Of a stretch of DNA of 64,000 nucleotides, positions 17,284 to 26,474 are shown one piece after another. Numbering within the stretch: position 1 is the first letter of the stretch; each line of letters begins with the position of its first letter. The notes under the pieces were generated by a model. It was not told the origin of the DNA and did not search any database. It saw only the letters and a program-made list of their open reading frames with translations. Source of the DNA: Nitrosarchaeum sp. Its GTDB lineage: Archaea; Thermoproteota; Nitrososphaeria; Nitrososphaerales; Nitrosopumilaceae. The DNA lies in assembly GCF_035968265.1 (NCBI RefSeq), contig NZ_JAVYIM010000004.1, positions 124,001-188,000 on the forward strand. The letters are read 5' to 3'. Position numbers and translations under genes: made by a program.

Positions 17284-18093
17284 TTGAAATCAATTTTATT
17301 CGTTTTACTTTTACTACTAGTAATTACACCTGCATTTGCTCAATTATCTGATAGGACTGGATTGGTAAATAGACTGGAAGTTAAAACTGGTGGACATTTT
17401 TTTGAAGTTCAAACAGTTTCAAACTTTGATATTTCAAATTATGAATTTGATGATGAACAAAAACGTCTTACTCTGTATGTCACAAGTGGTCTTGAAAATA
17501 ATCTAAGTGAACTGTACATTCCACAATCTCTTTTGAGTGGAAATTTTACTTTTTACATAAATGGAGAAGAATATCATCCGAATGTAAAGATCAATGATCA
17601 AATTTCATTTATTACATTAAATTTTACAGGTTCTGGTGATAGTAAAATTGAGATTATAGGCACTGATTATCTTCGTGGATTAAATCAAACTATGCCTGAT
17701 GAACCATCTAAAGAGATTGATAATGGTGGTGGCTGTCTTATTGCAACTGCGGCATATGGTAGTGAACTAGCTCCCCAGATACAACAACTACGTGAAATTA
17801 GAGACAATCAATTACTCAAAACAGAATCAGGAAAATTATTTATGAATTCCTTTAATGATGTGTATTATTCATTTAGTCCTGTAATAGCTGATTACGAACG
17901 TGAAAATCCAATTTTCAAGGAACTAGTAAAGATTGTAATTACTCCGATGATCTCATCTCTATCCATATTGTCATTATCTGATGATTCTGAAATTACGATG
18001 GTTGGATTGGGAATTTCTGTGATTATGTTAAACATTGGAATGTATTTTGTGGCTCCGACAATAGCAATTGTGAAATTAAAAAAGAAATTCTAA
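17284..18093 (+). CDS. Secreted protein with CFI-box-like (CLIATAAYGS) domain and C-terminal membrane helix
   Basis: About 269 aa from the TTG at 17284; the frame is open back to 17167 within L15e, but the residues before the TTG are not signal-like while those after it (SILFVLLLLLVITPAFAQ) are a classic signal peptide. Residues 20-150 are a beta-rich domain. Then follows GGGCLIATAAYGSELAPQI and a helical stretch ending in hydrophobic segments. This matches the CFI-box-CTERM family in which the motif is CFIATAAYGS. The role in processing or anchoring is unknown. Possibly co-transcribed with rpl15e. Confidence 0.75.
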   Translation: MKSILFVLLLLLVITPAFAQLSDRTGLVNRLEVKTGGHFFEVQTVSNFDISNYEFDDEQKRLTLYVTSGLENNLSELYIPQSLLSGNFTFYINGEEYHPNVKINDQISFITLNFTGSGDSKIEIIGTDYLRGLNQTMPDEPSKEIDNGGGCLIATAAYGSELAPQIQQLREIRDNQLLKTESGKLFMNSFNDVYYSFSPVIADYERENPIFKELVKIVITPMISSLSILSLSDDSEITMVGLGISVIMLNIGMYFVAPTIAIVKLKKKF

Positions 18094-18191
18094 ATTTACT
18101 CTGAAAACAAGATTTGCATTAATTTTACAAAATTTGAATTTGATTCAAAAATTTTACAAATCCTTAAGTTTGAACTAATTTGTATCACCGT

Positions 18192-18293
18192 ATGAAAAAA
18201 ACCACTAAAGGAGCTATTGCTGTTGCAATCAGTGTTGCTGCATTTTATGGAATAATGATAATGCTACTTAGTACTCCGTTTTGGGGATATTGA
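18192..18293 (+). CDS. Small single-helix membrane protein
   Basis: 33-codon frame, ATG at 18192, stop 18291-18293. Basic N-terminus MKKTTKG followed by one hydrophobic helix and a short aromatic end (TPFWGY). No recognisable family. The TTTGTATCACCG stretch just upstream and the in-frame hydrophobic pattern favour a real microprotein, but evidence is limited to composition. Confidence 0.45.
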   Translation: MKKTTKGAIAVAISVAAFYGIMIMLLSTPFWGY

Positions 18294-18333
18294 TTTGAGA
18301 TTTATTTTTATTTTGTCTGTATAGTGAATATTT

Positions 18334-18411
18334 GTGGATAATGAAAAGGTTGCATTAATTGGTGGATTTTGTATTGTTGTGATGTTGTCTGTGTTGCTTG
18401 TATTCCTTTAG
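18334..18411 (+). CDS. Possible 25-residue membrane microprotein
   Basis: GTG start at 18334, stop TAG at 18409-18411. Encodes MDNEKVALIGG followed by a single hydrophobic helix. It ends 3 nt before the TTG of the next gene, which suggests an operon. Too short to assign by homology here. Confidence 0.4.
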   Translation: MDNEKVALIGGFCIVVMLSVLLVFL

Positions 18412-18414
18412 ATA

Positions 18415-18666
18415 TTGGCTAAAATAGCGGTGATTTTACCACCTTCATTATTGGGAGAAAAAGAGGCGCTAGCATTTTTAAAAAAGAGTAATCAGTCTAT
18501 CATTGCTGCTTGGGAATCTTACAAGGTACAGATAGGAACTACAGAGAATAAGCAGCTAAATGAAGTTTTTAGGCAGATGTTCAAAGCCTGGACTCTATCA
18601 AATCAACGAGCAATAGACCTTTTGGAAAATAAAAGTAAATCAAAGAAAGATAAAAAATCTAAATAA
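18415..18666 (+). CDS. Hypothetical small helical protein with Lys-rich tail
   Basis: 83 aa from a TTG at 18415. Predicted mostly helical (EKEALAFLKKSNQSIIAAWESYK; FRQMFKAWTLSNQRAIDLL) with a C-terminal run of Lys and Ser. No membrane segment or known motif. Convergent with the redoxin, stops separated by 2 nt. A basic tail may mean nucleic-acid or acidic-partner binding, which is a guess. Confidence 0.6.
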   Translation: MAKIAVILPPSLLGEKEALAFLKKSNQSIIAAWESYKVQIGTTENKQLNEVFRQMFKAWTLSNQRAIDLLENKSKSKKDKKSK

Positions 18667-18668
18667 TT

Positions 18669-19328
18669 TTATTCGCTTAACAATTTTCGAATGATTGAAT
18701 CTACATTACCTGATTGTCCAAAGGAGACATCTCTCAAGATTCCCTTTCTATCCACTATGATCATCGAAGGTGTTCCTTGTAACGCAAATTTCTCAAAAGT
18801 TTCTGCTGAATATTCTTTTGATTTCATGTAATCTCTAACTCTTTGGATTATCTGTTTTCTATATTCTTCTGGCTGTGAATCAAACTCTGGAATTTGTCCG
18901 TAGATAAACTGCATTACTTTGTCATCACTTACTTTGCCATCTATCTTGGTTAGTTTGTCCATTGCTAATGGAAATGGAATCTTGTATGGTAGTTTACCTG
19001 CTTGTAGTTGGCCGTACATTGACAGTGCATCTTTTGTCTCTCCAATTACTTCGCCTGTCTCGACTAATTTTTTTAAATTATCCAAAGTATTTTTATCATA
19101 ATCTTCAAAGGCAGTAGCTATTCCTATCACACGTACCCCATCATCTTTGTATTTGTTGTAGATGTTAATTGCCTCAGGTAGTGCATGCATAAAGCAGCCA
19201 GGGCAATTCACCTGAAATACCTCAACTAGTACGATGTGATCTTTTTCCTGATCAAAGTTTGTAGGAGCACCTTGAACCCAATCAGAGACTGCAAAATTTG
19301 GCGCTTTTTGTCCTATTACTACACTCAT
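18669..19328 (-). CDS. Redoxin/TlpA-like thioredoxin-fold protein
   Basis: 219 aa, thioredoxin-fold AhpC/TSA-Redoxin family. The active-site-like CPGC is near residue 39 in FQVNCPGCFMHALPE, preceded by the family start IGQKAPNF and followed by the cis-proline segment LQGTPSMIIVDRKG. There is no signal peptide, so it works in the cytoplasm as a thiol oxidoreductase or peroxidase. An 80-aa insertion relative to minimal TlpA lies between the helices. Specific substrate unknown. Confidence 0.8.
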   Translation of the reverse strand: MSVVIGQKAPNFAVSDWVQGAPTNFDQEKDHIVLVEVFQVNCPGCFMHALPEAINIYNKYKDDGVRVIGIATAFEDYDKNTLDNLKKLVETGEVIGETKDALSMYGQLQAGKLPYKIPFPLAMDKLTKIDGKVSDDKVMQFIYGQIPEFDSQPEEYRKQIIQRVRDYMKSKEYSAETFEKFALQGTPSMIIVDRKGILRDVSFGQSGNVDSIIRKLLSE

Positions 19329-19431
19329 TGTTCGACGTTGATTTTTTTTCTTTTAAAAAGATAACGCATATTCAAGATGATGTACACATTTCGGGTAACC
19401 TAATATAGGATATAAAAAACCTGAAAGCAAA

Positions 19432-19920
19432 ATGCAGGCAGTAACTCAAAACAGATTGGATCTATTTGCAGAGATGGAGGCAAAATATGAAAAAAAAGAT
19501 ACTGCCTACTTTGTGAATCTTTTAACTCATCCAGATTTTGTCATAAGAACTCGGGCTACTTGCATACTAGTTGATTTTGGTGGCGAAGATAAAGTTCCAC
19601 ATGTGGCGCGAGTTTTGAAAAATGATACAAATGAACTTGTAAGACATGAAGCAGCATTTTCACTTGGACAGATGTGTTTGTCCAGTTGCATTCCTCCTTT
19701 AGCAGATGCCACACTTAATGACCCTAGTTTGTTTGTAAGACATGAAGCTGCAATAGCACTTGGTGTAATTGGCTCAAAAGACGCAAAAGCAATTTTAGAA
19801 AAAGCGTTAAATGATCCAGAAACTCCCGTAGTAGAGTCTGCCGTGGTCGCATTATCCAATATTGAATTTATGGAAAAGTTAAGTAAGAATGAAAAGTTTG
19901 CAAAACTAACAGGTGGATAA
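19432..19920 (+). CDS. HEAT-repeat protein resembling one half of deoxyhypusine hydroxylase
   Basis: 162 aa, four to five HEAT repeats. Two adjacent repeats carry HE pairs: [12 protein letters not shown] (H72-E73) and [13 protein letters not shown] (H104-E105), 32 residues apart. Deoxyhypusine hydroxylase uses four HE pairs in two such halves to bind a di-iron site. From memory the human enzyme has KHELAYCLGQM and VRHEAGEALGAIG with 33 spacing, very close to this. Either a homodimer rebuilds the iron site or the protein is a PBS-lyase-type HEAT scaffold. The Kazal-cupredoxin gene starts 1 nt after its stop. Confidence 0.75.
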   Translation: MQAVTQNRLDLFAEMEAKYEKKDTAYFVNLLTHPDFVIRTRATCILVDFGGEDKVPHVARVLKNDTNELVRHEAAFSLGQMCLSSCIPPLADATLNDPSLFVRHEAAIALGVIGSKDAKAILEKALNDPETPVVESAVVALSNIEFMEKLSKNEKFAKLTGG

Positions 19921-19921
19921 G

Positions 19922-21613
19922 ATGAATTTTACAGTTGGAATAATTGCAGCAGTGGGAGTTTTAGTAGCGATTAGTTTGGTTTTCATTTCAATGGATCCTG
20001 GATATATTGTAGAACCTGAAGCAAAACCTGTTGCATGTACTATGCAATATGATCCGGTTTGCGGTGTTGATGATATCACTTATGGTAATTCATGTATGTT
20101 AGGTGCAGCAAATGTACAACTTGCATATCCTGGTGAATGTGTGGTTCAAAAACCATTACAAGATGGATTTACCAGAATGACATCTACACAACATCCAGGA
20201 GTTGGCCATGAATCACATCAATCAGTTTCAGTCATTCCATTATCTGATACAGTTTATTCTGGCACATTACACTATGACGCATCTGAACCAATTCAACTAA
20301 TTGCTTTACATGGTCCACTAAAAGATGGCGAAGCTAAAGGACAACCAACTTGGACTCCAGATGGTACAACAAAATATGCACTTACATTTGTAACTCCTGA
20401 TAGTTCTATTGGAGAATGGAAGTTTGCAGGTAATGCAGTTGCAATTCACACAAAAAATACAACACCATTTACTGTTGATTACAAAGTTGATAGTTTGATG
20501 TCTGATACTGTAATGTCTGGAACTATGGATTCAGTACAAGACCCTGGAATGGGACATGAATCTCACCAAATTGCAGTAATTATTGCTCCATCAAGTGATG
20601 TCTATACTGGAATTCTTTCATACTCTGCATCTGAGCCAATTCAACTGATATCATTAAGAGGTCCAATTGGTCCTGATGAAAATCCAGAAAAAATTTGGAC
20701 TGTAGATGGTACAAATATTTTTGAGATGACATTTGTTGATCCTCAAAATACAATGGGCTCTTGGGAGTTTTCAGGAAATGCACTTGCAGTTCACACTAAA
20801 AACACTACTCAGTTTACAGTAAGTTACTCTGTCAGTGCTACAAAATCACCTGGGATTATATCTCCAGTTATGACAATGCCTGCTCTTCCAACAACTCATA
20901 CAGTTTCAATTCCGCAAGGTGTGTCATCTCCTGGATGTGAGACTAGTGATACTTGTTATCTGCCATATTCTTTAGAGATTAATGTTGGCGATACTGTCTC
21001 ATGGAGTAATGATGATACTGCAGCACATACTGTGACTTCAGGAACTCCAGATGGAATGGATGGTCTATTTGATTCTGGATTGTTTATGTCTGGAACTACT
21101 TTCCCATTTACTTTTGATAATGCAGGAACATATCCTTACTTTTGTTTGGTTCATCCTTGGATGACTGGACAAATTGGCGTAAATGAATTTGAAGAGATGT
21201 ATGTAAATCCAACTGAAGAACCTGTTGAAGAACCAATAGCAGAACCAGTTGAAGAACCTGCACCAGTTGAAGAACCAATTGCAGAACCAACTCCTGAACC
21301 AACAGAGAAACGTTCAGCACCAGTTGAAGTTACAATGGCATTGGGTTCTAGTTCTCCCGGATGTGAAACTACAAACGAATGTTACCTTCCTTATACAGTT
21401 GAAATTTACTCTGGAGAACCAGTAGTTTGGATTAATGCTGACTCTGCAGCTCATACAGTAACTAGTGGAGTAAATGCAGTACATGATGGATTATTTGATT
21501 CAGGTATGATAATACCAAAAGAAACATGGGAAAATTTCTTTACTGATGCTGGCGAGTATGATTATTACTGCATGTTACATCCTTGGATGACAGGCAAAGT
21601 AATCGTACAGTAA
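19922..21613 (+). CDS. Exported Kazal-domain and double-cupredoxin protein
   Basis: About 563 aa from ATG 19922 (AGGTGG at 19911-19916 fits; a GTG at 19913 overlaps it). Order: N-terminal membrane anchor (3-23); Kazal inhibitor-like domain with [18 protein letters not shown]; two tandem copies of a domain of about 95 aa, each opening with GHESHQ and closing with HTKNTTxFTV; cupredoxin 1 (FCLVHPWM); a Pro-Glu linker with PVEEPIAEP repeats; cupredoxin 2 (YCMLHPWM). His, Cys, His and Met type 1 copper ligands are all visible in both. It is probably an electron carrier or copper-binding surface protein. Confidence 0.85.
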   Translation: MNFTVGIIAAVGVLVAISLVFISMDPGYIVEPEAKPVACTMQYDPVCGVDDITYGNSCMLGAANVQLAYPGECVVQKPLQDGFTRMTSTQHPGVGHESHQSVSVIPLSDTVYSGTLHYDASEPIQLIALHGPLKDGEAKGQPTWTPDGTTKYALTFVTPDSSIGEWKFAGNAVAIHTKNTTPFTVDYKVDSLMSDTVMSGTMDSVQDPGMGHESHQIAVIIAPSSDVYTGILSYSASEPIQLISLRGPIGPDENPEKIWTVDGTNIFEMTFVDPQNTMGSWEFSGNALAVHTKNTTQFTVSYSVSATKSPGIISPVMTMPALPTTHTVSIPQGVSSPGCETSDTCYLPYSLEINVGDTVSWSNDDTAAHTVTSGTPDGMDGLFDSGLFMSGTTFPFTFDNAGTYPYFCLVHPWMTGQIGVNEFEEMYVNPTEEPVEEPIAEPVEEPAPVEEPIAEPTPEPTEKRSAPVEVTMALGSSSPGCETTNECYLPYTVEIYSGEPVVWINADSAAHTVTSGVNAVHDGLFDSGMIIPKETWENFFTDAGEYDYYCMLHPWMTGKVIVQ

Positions 21614-21725
21614 ATTTTTACTGTAAATATTGTAAACATACAATTGTTCTATTCAATTATGAATTTCTTACTTCATTCGATCTTTAGACTGTCTATCATT
21701 TACTAATCTGTATTATAAAATCATC

Positions 21726-23804
21726 TTATAGTGCAATTACCTTGCTTCCATGTTCTGCGGATTCAAATTTGTATATTTTTTCCACATTTGAATCCTCAAA
21801 TATCTCTGAATCATGCGTAATTATGATAAATTGCATCGGTTTTCCAATGTTTGTGATGTCTGATAATTGAGACAATACTCCGACAAGTGCTTTTTTACGT
21901 TCTGCATCAAGGTGAGTTGTAGGCTCATCTAATATCATTAAATTGAGATTGGATGCTCCAAGTAAACTTGCCATGCCTAATCTGAGGGCAAGTGCAACGC
22001 TGACTTGTTCTCCACCACTTAGGGATTCTAAATCTAACATTTCACTTTTAGAATAACATGTAATTAATATGTCTCTTGCTTTTTCTGATAGCGCAATTCT
22101 TTGAATTTTTGTATTAAGCAGTGTGAGATACTCTGAAGATTTTGCTGAGATTGTATTTAGTGCCCATGATCTTAAACTCATTGCAACAGGACCATCTCTG
22201 CTAAAAATATTCATTTGAATAATATCTAATTTTTCAATATATTTCTTAACGACTTTAAGATCTGATACTATTTTTTGCGTTGTTTTTATTTGCTCTTCAT
22301 ACTTTGATATTTTTTCTATTATTGCACCTAGGTGTTGATCTGTTTGTGAAAGAACGGTTTGTTTTTCATTAATTAATTTTTTTAGATTTAAAAATTCATC
22401 TTCATTAAATCCTTTAGTCTCTTGCTCTAATTTTGTAATGATCTCAAAAATTCTTTTTGCAGTAGAGTCTATCTGAGATATTTCTAATAAATTATCATTA
22501 ATAGATAATGGAATTTTTTGTACGTTTTCTTTTTTTAATTTTATTTCTCCTTGAATTTTTCTTATGTCTTCTTGATCCTTAATGGCATGTGCTCTTAATG
22601 TTGCTTCAGCATTTCTTACATCTTGAAGTCTTTTAGAAAACTCTGCCCTTTTTTGATTGTATAATACATGTTCTTTTTCTGCTGAAATAATTTGTTCTTT
22701 AATGGATGCGATCTCTTGTTTTAGATGCTCTTCTTGAAATAATGGATTTAGTTTTTCAACTTTAGAGTCACATACTGGACATTTGTTGTCCTTTAATTGG
22801 ATTTTTTCAGCTAATGCTTGTTTTTCCTTAAGCGATGCAACTTTGCCTGTTAATTCCTGAATTCTTTTCTGGTTTTCTTCTACTGCCAATTCAATTCTTT
22901 CCATTTTTGATTCCAAATCATTTTTCAGACTAATATGCTCAAAACATCCCTCACAATCACGTATTTTGTGCTCTTTTTCGGCAATTTCTCGCTGAATTTC
23001 TTGAATTGCCTCTTTTGCATATGATTGCAGTTCTTTTTTCCTTAATTCTAGTTGATTTATCTTATCTATTTTTGGAGATTCTATCTCTAGTTTTGCTCTA
23101 AGTGATGATACTTCTTTTTGCAATTCAATTTGTTTTAAAACAAGTTGTTCTTTTTGTGGTTTAGATTCTTCTAATTCTGCCATGAATTTTTGTAATTCTC
23201 GTAATAAAATATCAATATGTGTATCATCATATCCTTTTTCATCTCTTATCTTTTCTCGGAAATTTTTTGTAATTGTTTTCATTGCCTCTGATGCTACATC
23301 AAGTTTATCGATTCCAATTATTGCATTTAGTAGTTCTTTGAACTCTTTTGGTTTTGCTTTGATTATTGCATTTAATTCCCCTTGTTGCACTATTGATGCA
23401 ATCTTTAACTTCTCAAAACCCAATCCTATTGTTTTTTCAACTTCTTGTGTCATAGATTCACCAAATTGCTTTCTTTCACCAGCTGCAATTTCTAAAAATT
23501 CATCATTAACATTCTCACTGAATTTTGCAGTAAGTCCACCTTTGTTATCTATTTTTCTTACTGCCTGGTATTGTTTGCCATTGATGTTAAATTCTACTTT
23601 GACAAATCCCTGATTAGATCCTCTTTTTATCAATCCCTTATTTGATTTTCTAGTATGTTGTCCAAACAATGCAAATGTAATTGCGTCTATTATGCTTGAT
23701 TTTCCTGCTCCGTTTTGTCCTACAAATACCGTTACTCCATTTCCAAATTCTAATCTTGTTTGAGAATGTGATAAAAAATCTCCTAATTCAATTGCTGTTA
23801 TCAT
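21726..23804 (-). CDS. rad50: DNA double-strand break repair ATPase Rad50
   Basis: 692-aa SMC-family ATPase partner of Mre11 in DNA end processing. Walker A GQNGAGKSSI (about 29-38), long coiled coils, zinc-hook CPVC at 342-345, ABC signature ESLSGGEQVSVALALRLG and Walker B MILDEPTTHLD. It is shorter than Pyrococcus or Sulfolobus Rad50 (about 880), implying shorter arms. A second pair, CEGC at 284-287, lies 57 residues before the hook. Overlaps mre11 by 17 bp. Confidence 0.95.
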   Translation of the reverse strand: MITAIELGDFLSHSQTRLEFGNGVTVFVGQNGAGKSSIIDAITFALFGQHTRKSNKGLIKRGSNQGFVKVEFNINGKQYQAVRKIDNKGGLTAKFSENVNDEFLEIAAGERKQFGESMTQEVEKTIGLGFEKLKIASIVQQGELNAIIKAKPKEFKELLNAIIGIDKLDVASEAMKTITKNFREKIRDEKGYDDTHIDILLRELQKFMAELEESKPQKEQLVLKQIELQKEVSSLRAKLEIESPKIDKINQLELRKKELQSYAKEAIQEIQREIAEKEHKIRDCEGCFEHISLKNDLESKMERIELAVEENQKRIQELTGKVASLKEKQALAEKIQLKDNKCPVCDSKVEKLNPLFQEEHLKQEIASIKEQIISAEKEHVLYNQKRAEFSKRLQDVRNAEATLRAHAIKDQEDIRKIQGEIKLKKENVQKIPLSINDNLLEISQIDSTAKRIFEIITKLEQETKGFNEDEFLNLKKLINEKQTVLSQTDQHLGAIIEKISKYEEQIKTTQKIVSDLKVVKKYIEKLDIIQMNIFSRDGPVAMSLRSWALNTISAKSSEYLTLLNTKIQRIALSEKARDILITCYSKSEMLDLESLSGGEQVSVALALRLGMASLLGASNLNLMILDEPTTHLDAERKKALVGVLSQLSDITNIGKPMQFIIITHDSEIFEDSNVEKIYKFESAEHGSKVIAL

Positions 23805-24942
23805 TTACTTCCTCCTTTTTGTATTTCTCAAAGTTTTCAATAATGATCTGAGTAGCTTCTTTGATCTGAGCAGATGACAATAATGGAAGTAATTCCTTTA
23901 TGGCAAATTTTGCAATTTGTTCTGAACCACTTGCATCAACTGATAATCTGAGCATCTCATCGTCAATTGTATTTGGTCTTTCTAGGAATACTGACGACTC
24001 TGATATTTCTTTGGATGTAATTCGCCAAAAACATCTCAATGTTTGTTGATATAACCTTGAAATTTGTGCCTGAATTTGGTCAGTTTCTATGTTTTCACCT
24101 TGAATTTTTATTTCTACTATTGGTTTTCGCTCTATGTTGTCTATTTTTGAAGAGATTTCATCTACTACTTTTGTTAATTCATCATAGTTTGTTTTAAATG
24201 AAAATTGCTGTCTCGTATCTAACTCAATCCAATTGTTTTTTACTTCTTTTTCAGAAATATCTACTTCAAAGAATCCCTTCTTCGTCTCTTTGATTCCTTC
24301 ACTTGTTGTTAATTCTATTGATCCTGGATAAGCTACTGGTCCATTTAGATGATTAAATTGTTTGATATCATGATCATGCAAATGACCCATTGCATAATAT
24401 GTGAAATTTTTTGGTAAATCTGTTGACTGTAATTCTCCTGCAAACTTGTTAACCTCTGTAATTCCTTGATGTAATACTAGAATTTTATGTCCTGCATGTT
24501 TGCTTGCAATTTCATCCACTGCTCTGAACTTTTCTTCAAATTGCGGAATTTCTGCTTTCCTTATTTTATCAAATCCAACTATCAACACTCCTTTATGATT
24601 AATTGGATTTCCTTGTCCGATGTATCTTGAAAACTCTAAGTTATGATACACATATGGGATTGGAGTTGAACGAATTCTACTTATGTCGTGCTCTCCTAAA
24701 ATAAAAAATGAATCAATGCTGTTATTTTTTAACCTCTTTAACGCATTTGCCATTTGAACAATTGCAGTACCATTTGGATTTGGTATATGGAAAATATCCC
24801 CTGCAAATATTACAAAATCTACATGATCTTTAATTGAAATATCTATGGCTTGATTAAAAACATGATATACATCATGTTCTCTTTCCTCTGAACCATACTG
24901 TACTAGTCCTAGATGAGTATCTGAAATATGTGAAAACAGCAT
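23788..24942 (-). CDS. mre11: DNA repair nuclease Mre11
   Basis: 384-aa Mn-dependent phosphodiesterase with 3'-5' exo- and endonuclease activity. All phosphoesterase motifs are seen in order: SDTHLG, FAGDIFH, LGEHDISR (in place of GNHD), HQGI and MGHLHDHD. The C-terminal region would bind the Rad50 coiled-coil base. Its start shares one base with the HerA stop (TAATG-type junction), placing it third in the four-gene operon. Confidence 0.95.
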   Translation of the reverse strand: MLFSHISDTHLGLVQYGSEEREHDVYHVFNQAIDISIKDHVDFVIFAGDIFHIPNPNGTAIVQMANALKRLKNNSIDSFFILGEHDISRIRSTPIPYVYHNLEFSRYIGQGNPINHKGVLIVGFDKIRKAEIPQFEEKFRAVDEIASKHAGHKILVLHQGITEVNKFAGELQSTDLPKNFTYYAMGHLHDHDIKQFNHLNGPVAYPGSIELTTSEGIKETKKGFFEVDISEKEVKNNWIELDTRQQFSFKTNYDELTKVVDEISSKIDNIERKPIVEIKIQGENIETDQIQAQISRLYQQTLRCFWRITSKEISESSVFLERPNTIDDEMLRLSVDASGSEQIAKFAIKELLPLLSSAQIKEATQIIIENFEKYKKEEVNDNSN

Positions 24943-26474
24943 TAGTCTAACAACAAATCTTTCTTGACAAGTCCTTGAGTTGATTCTACGGCAATCTCAT
25001 TCATCTTTTCTGCATTTGCCCATGCATTAACTGCACTTTGATCTGCTCCCATAATTTTTTCCTTTACTTCTTCAACGTGTACTAGCGAGGGTAAATTGGT
25101 CCATTGTCCTACCAGTACTGCATCTCCTACATTCAAAGAAGTCAATTGAGCAATTAATTCGCGACTAGTAGATTCTGTGGCAGCTGCTATTTGACGTTGA
25201 TCATCTTCTTGTATTATTTTCATTATGGCGAAAGATCCTAATTGACTGAGAACGTTCAGATCTACACTTCTTGGTCTCTGTGACACTATTCCTAAACCCA
25301 ATCCGAACTTTCTTCCTTCTCTGGCAATTTTGGCTGCCCAATATTTTGCACTTGTGTCATGATCTTTTGGAATAAACACATGTGCTTCTTCTATTATTAC
25401 AAAAATAGGTGAATCAAACTTGTAATTTCTCTCTCTTTTTGATCTTCCATGTTTTACAATACTGGCATCTTTTCTATCTTTGAGTAGTTGTTGTAAATAG
25501 AATGCTAGTGCAACGTTTGCTTGCTTTTCAGATAATTCTGAAATATTTAAAATATTTGTCCGTCCCTCTTTGATAAAACTAATTGGGTCTCCCATATCTG
25601 GATCCAATATATCTTCAAATCTTCTTTGAGCTTCCTCTATGATGTCTTGAACTCTATATGCTGATGTTCTGATCTCTTTGATTTTTTTGTCTTCTGAATT
25701 TACAATGAATTCTACTTCTGTTTCTAATTTCTTCCAAAATTCTTTTGATTCTTTTACTTGTTTTGTAAATGCCATTCTTAATACTCTTTGTTGTACATTT
25801 GCACCGTCTCTAATTTCTAAAACTTCTGATAATTGATCTGCATCCAATAATCTAGGATTAATTTTTGCATCAATTACATTTATTCGTGGAATGTTTAATG
25901 TTGTATAGTCATTATGATAATCAAAAATTATCACCGTTCCTTTTAGTTTACCAATCTGTTTTGTAATTAATGAAACAAGATTGCTTTTTCCCATTCCAGT
26001 CATCGCTAAAATTCCTAAATGTCTTGCAACAATTTTATCGAGATTGATTTTAGCTTCAATTGATTTTTCTCTTAATAAATTTCCAATTTTGACCCAACCC
26101 TCTTTTTGTGGGCTGAAAATAGCCTCCAAATCCTCTTTTGTTGGTTGTGATATTGGTGTTCCTGGAATTGGTGGAACTGATGGTATAATTGATTGTCCCT
26201 TTCGTAAATTTTCTAAAAATCCTAAAATTCCGATATGTGCAGTGTATGTTTTATCTCTCTTGTTTATCTCTGCAATTTCTGTGCTTTCAAATGCTTCATC
26301 GAAATTTTTAACATCTGCAAATGCAGCACTTGACACAGATGATTTTTCAACTAATCCTAGAATCTCTCCTTCATCTGAATCAATTTTAATATATTCCCCA
26401 ACCGAAAGTGGTCTTGATGTAATAGCCGTTACAAATGTGGGCTTTGATTCTCCTATTACAAAACCTGTGTTCAA
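24942..26474 (-). CDS. herA: Bipolar DNA helicase/translocase HerA
   Basis: 510-aa hexameric FtsK-HerA ATPase that with NurA resects DNA ends. N-terminal HAS-barrel (residues 1-100), Walker A GMTGMGKSNLV (about 164), Walker B PIFVIIEEAHVF (about 352), and the arginine-finger region SQRPRSVDLNVLSQ. Length agrees with archaeal HerA. Overlaps nurA by 4 bp. Confidence 0.95.
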   Translation of the reverse strand: MNTGFVIGESKPTFVTAITSRPLSVGEYIKIDSDEGEILGLVEKSSVSSAAFADVKNFDEAFESTEIAEINKRDKTYTAHIGILGFLENLRKGQSIIPSVPPIPGTPISQPTKEDLEAIFSPQKEGWVKIGNLLREKSIEAKINLDKIVARHLGILAMTGMGKSNLVSLITKQIGKLKGTVIIFDYHNDYTTLNIPRINVIDAKINPRLLDADQLSEVLEIRDGANVQQRVLRMAFTKQVKESKEFWKKLETEVEFIVNSEDKKIKEIRTSAYRVQDIIEEAQRRFEDILDPDMGDPISFIKEGRTNILNISELSEKQANVALAFYLQQLLKDRKDASIVKHGRSKRERNYKFDSPIFVIIEEAHVFIPKDHDTSAKYWAAKIAREGRKFGLGLGIVSQRPRSVDLNVLSQLGSFAIMKIIQEDDQRQIAAATESTSRELIAQLTSLNVGDAVLVGQWTNLPSLVHVEEVKEKIMGADQSAVNAWANAEKMNEIAVESTQGLVKKDLLLD

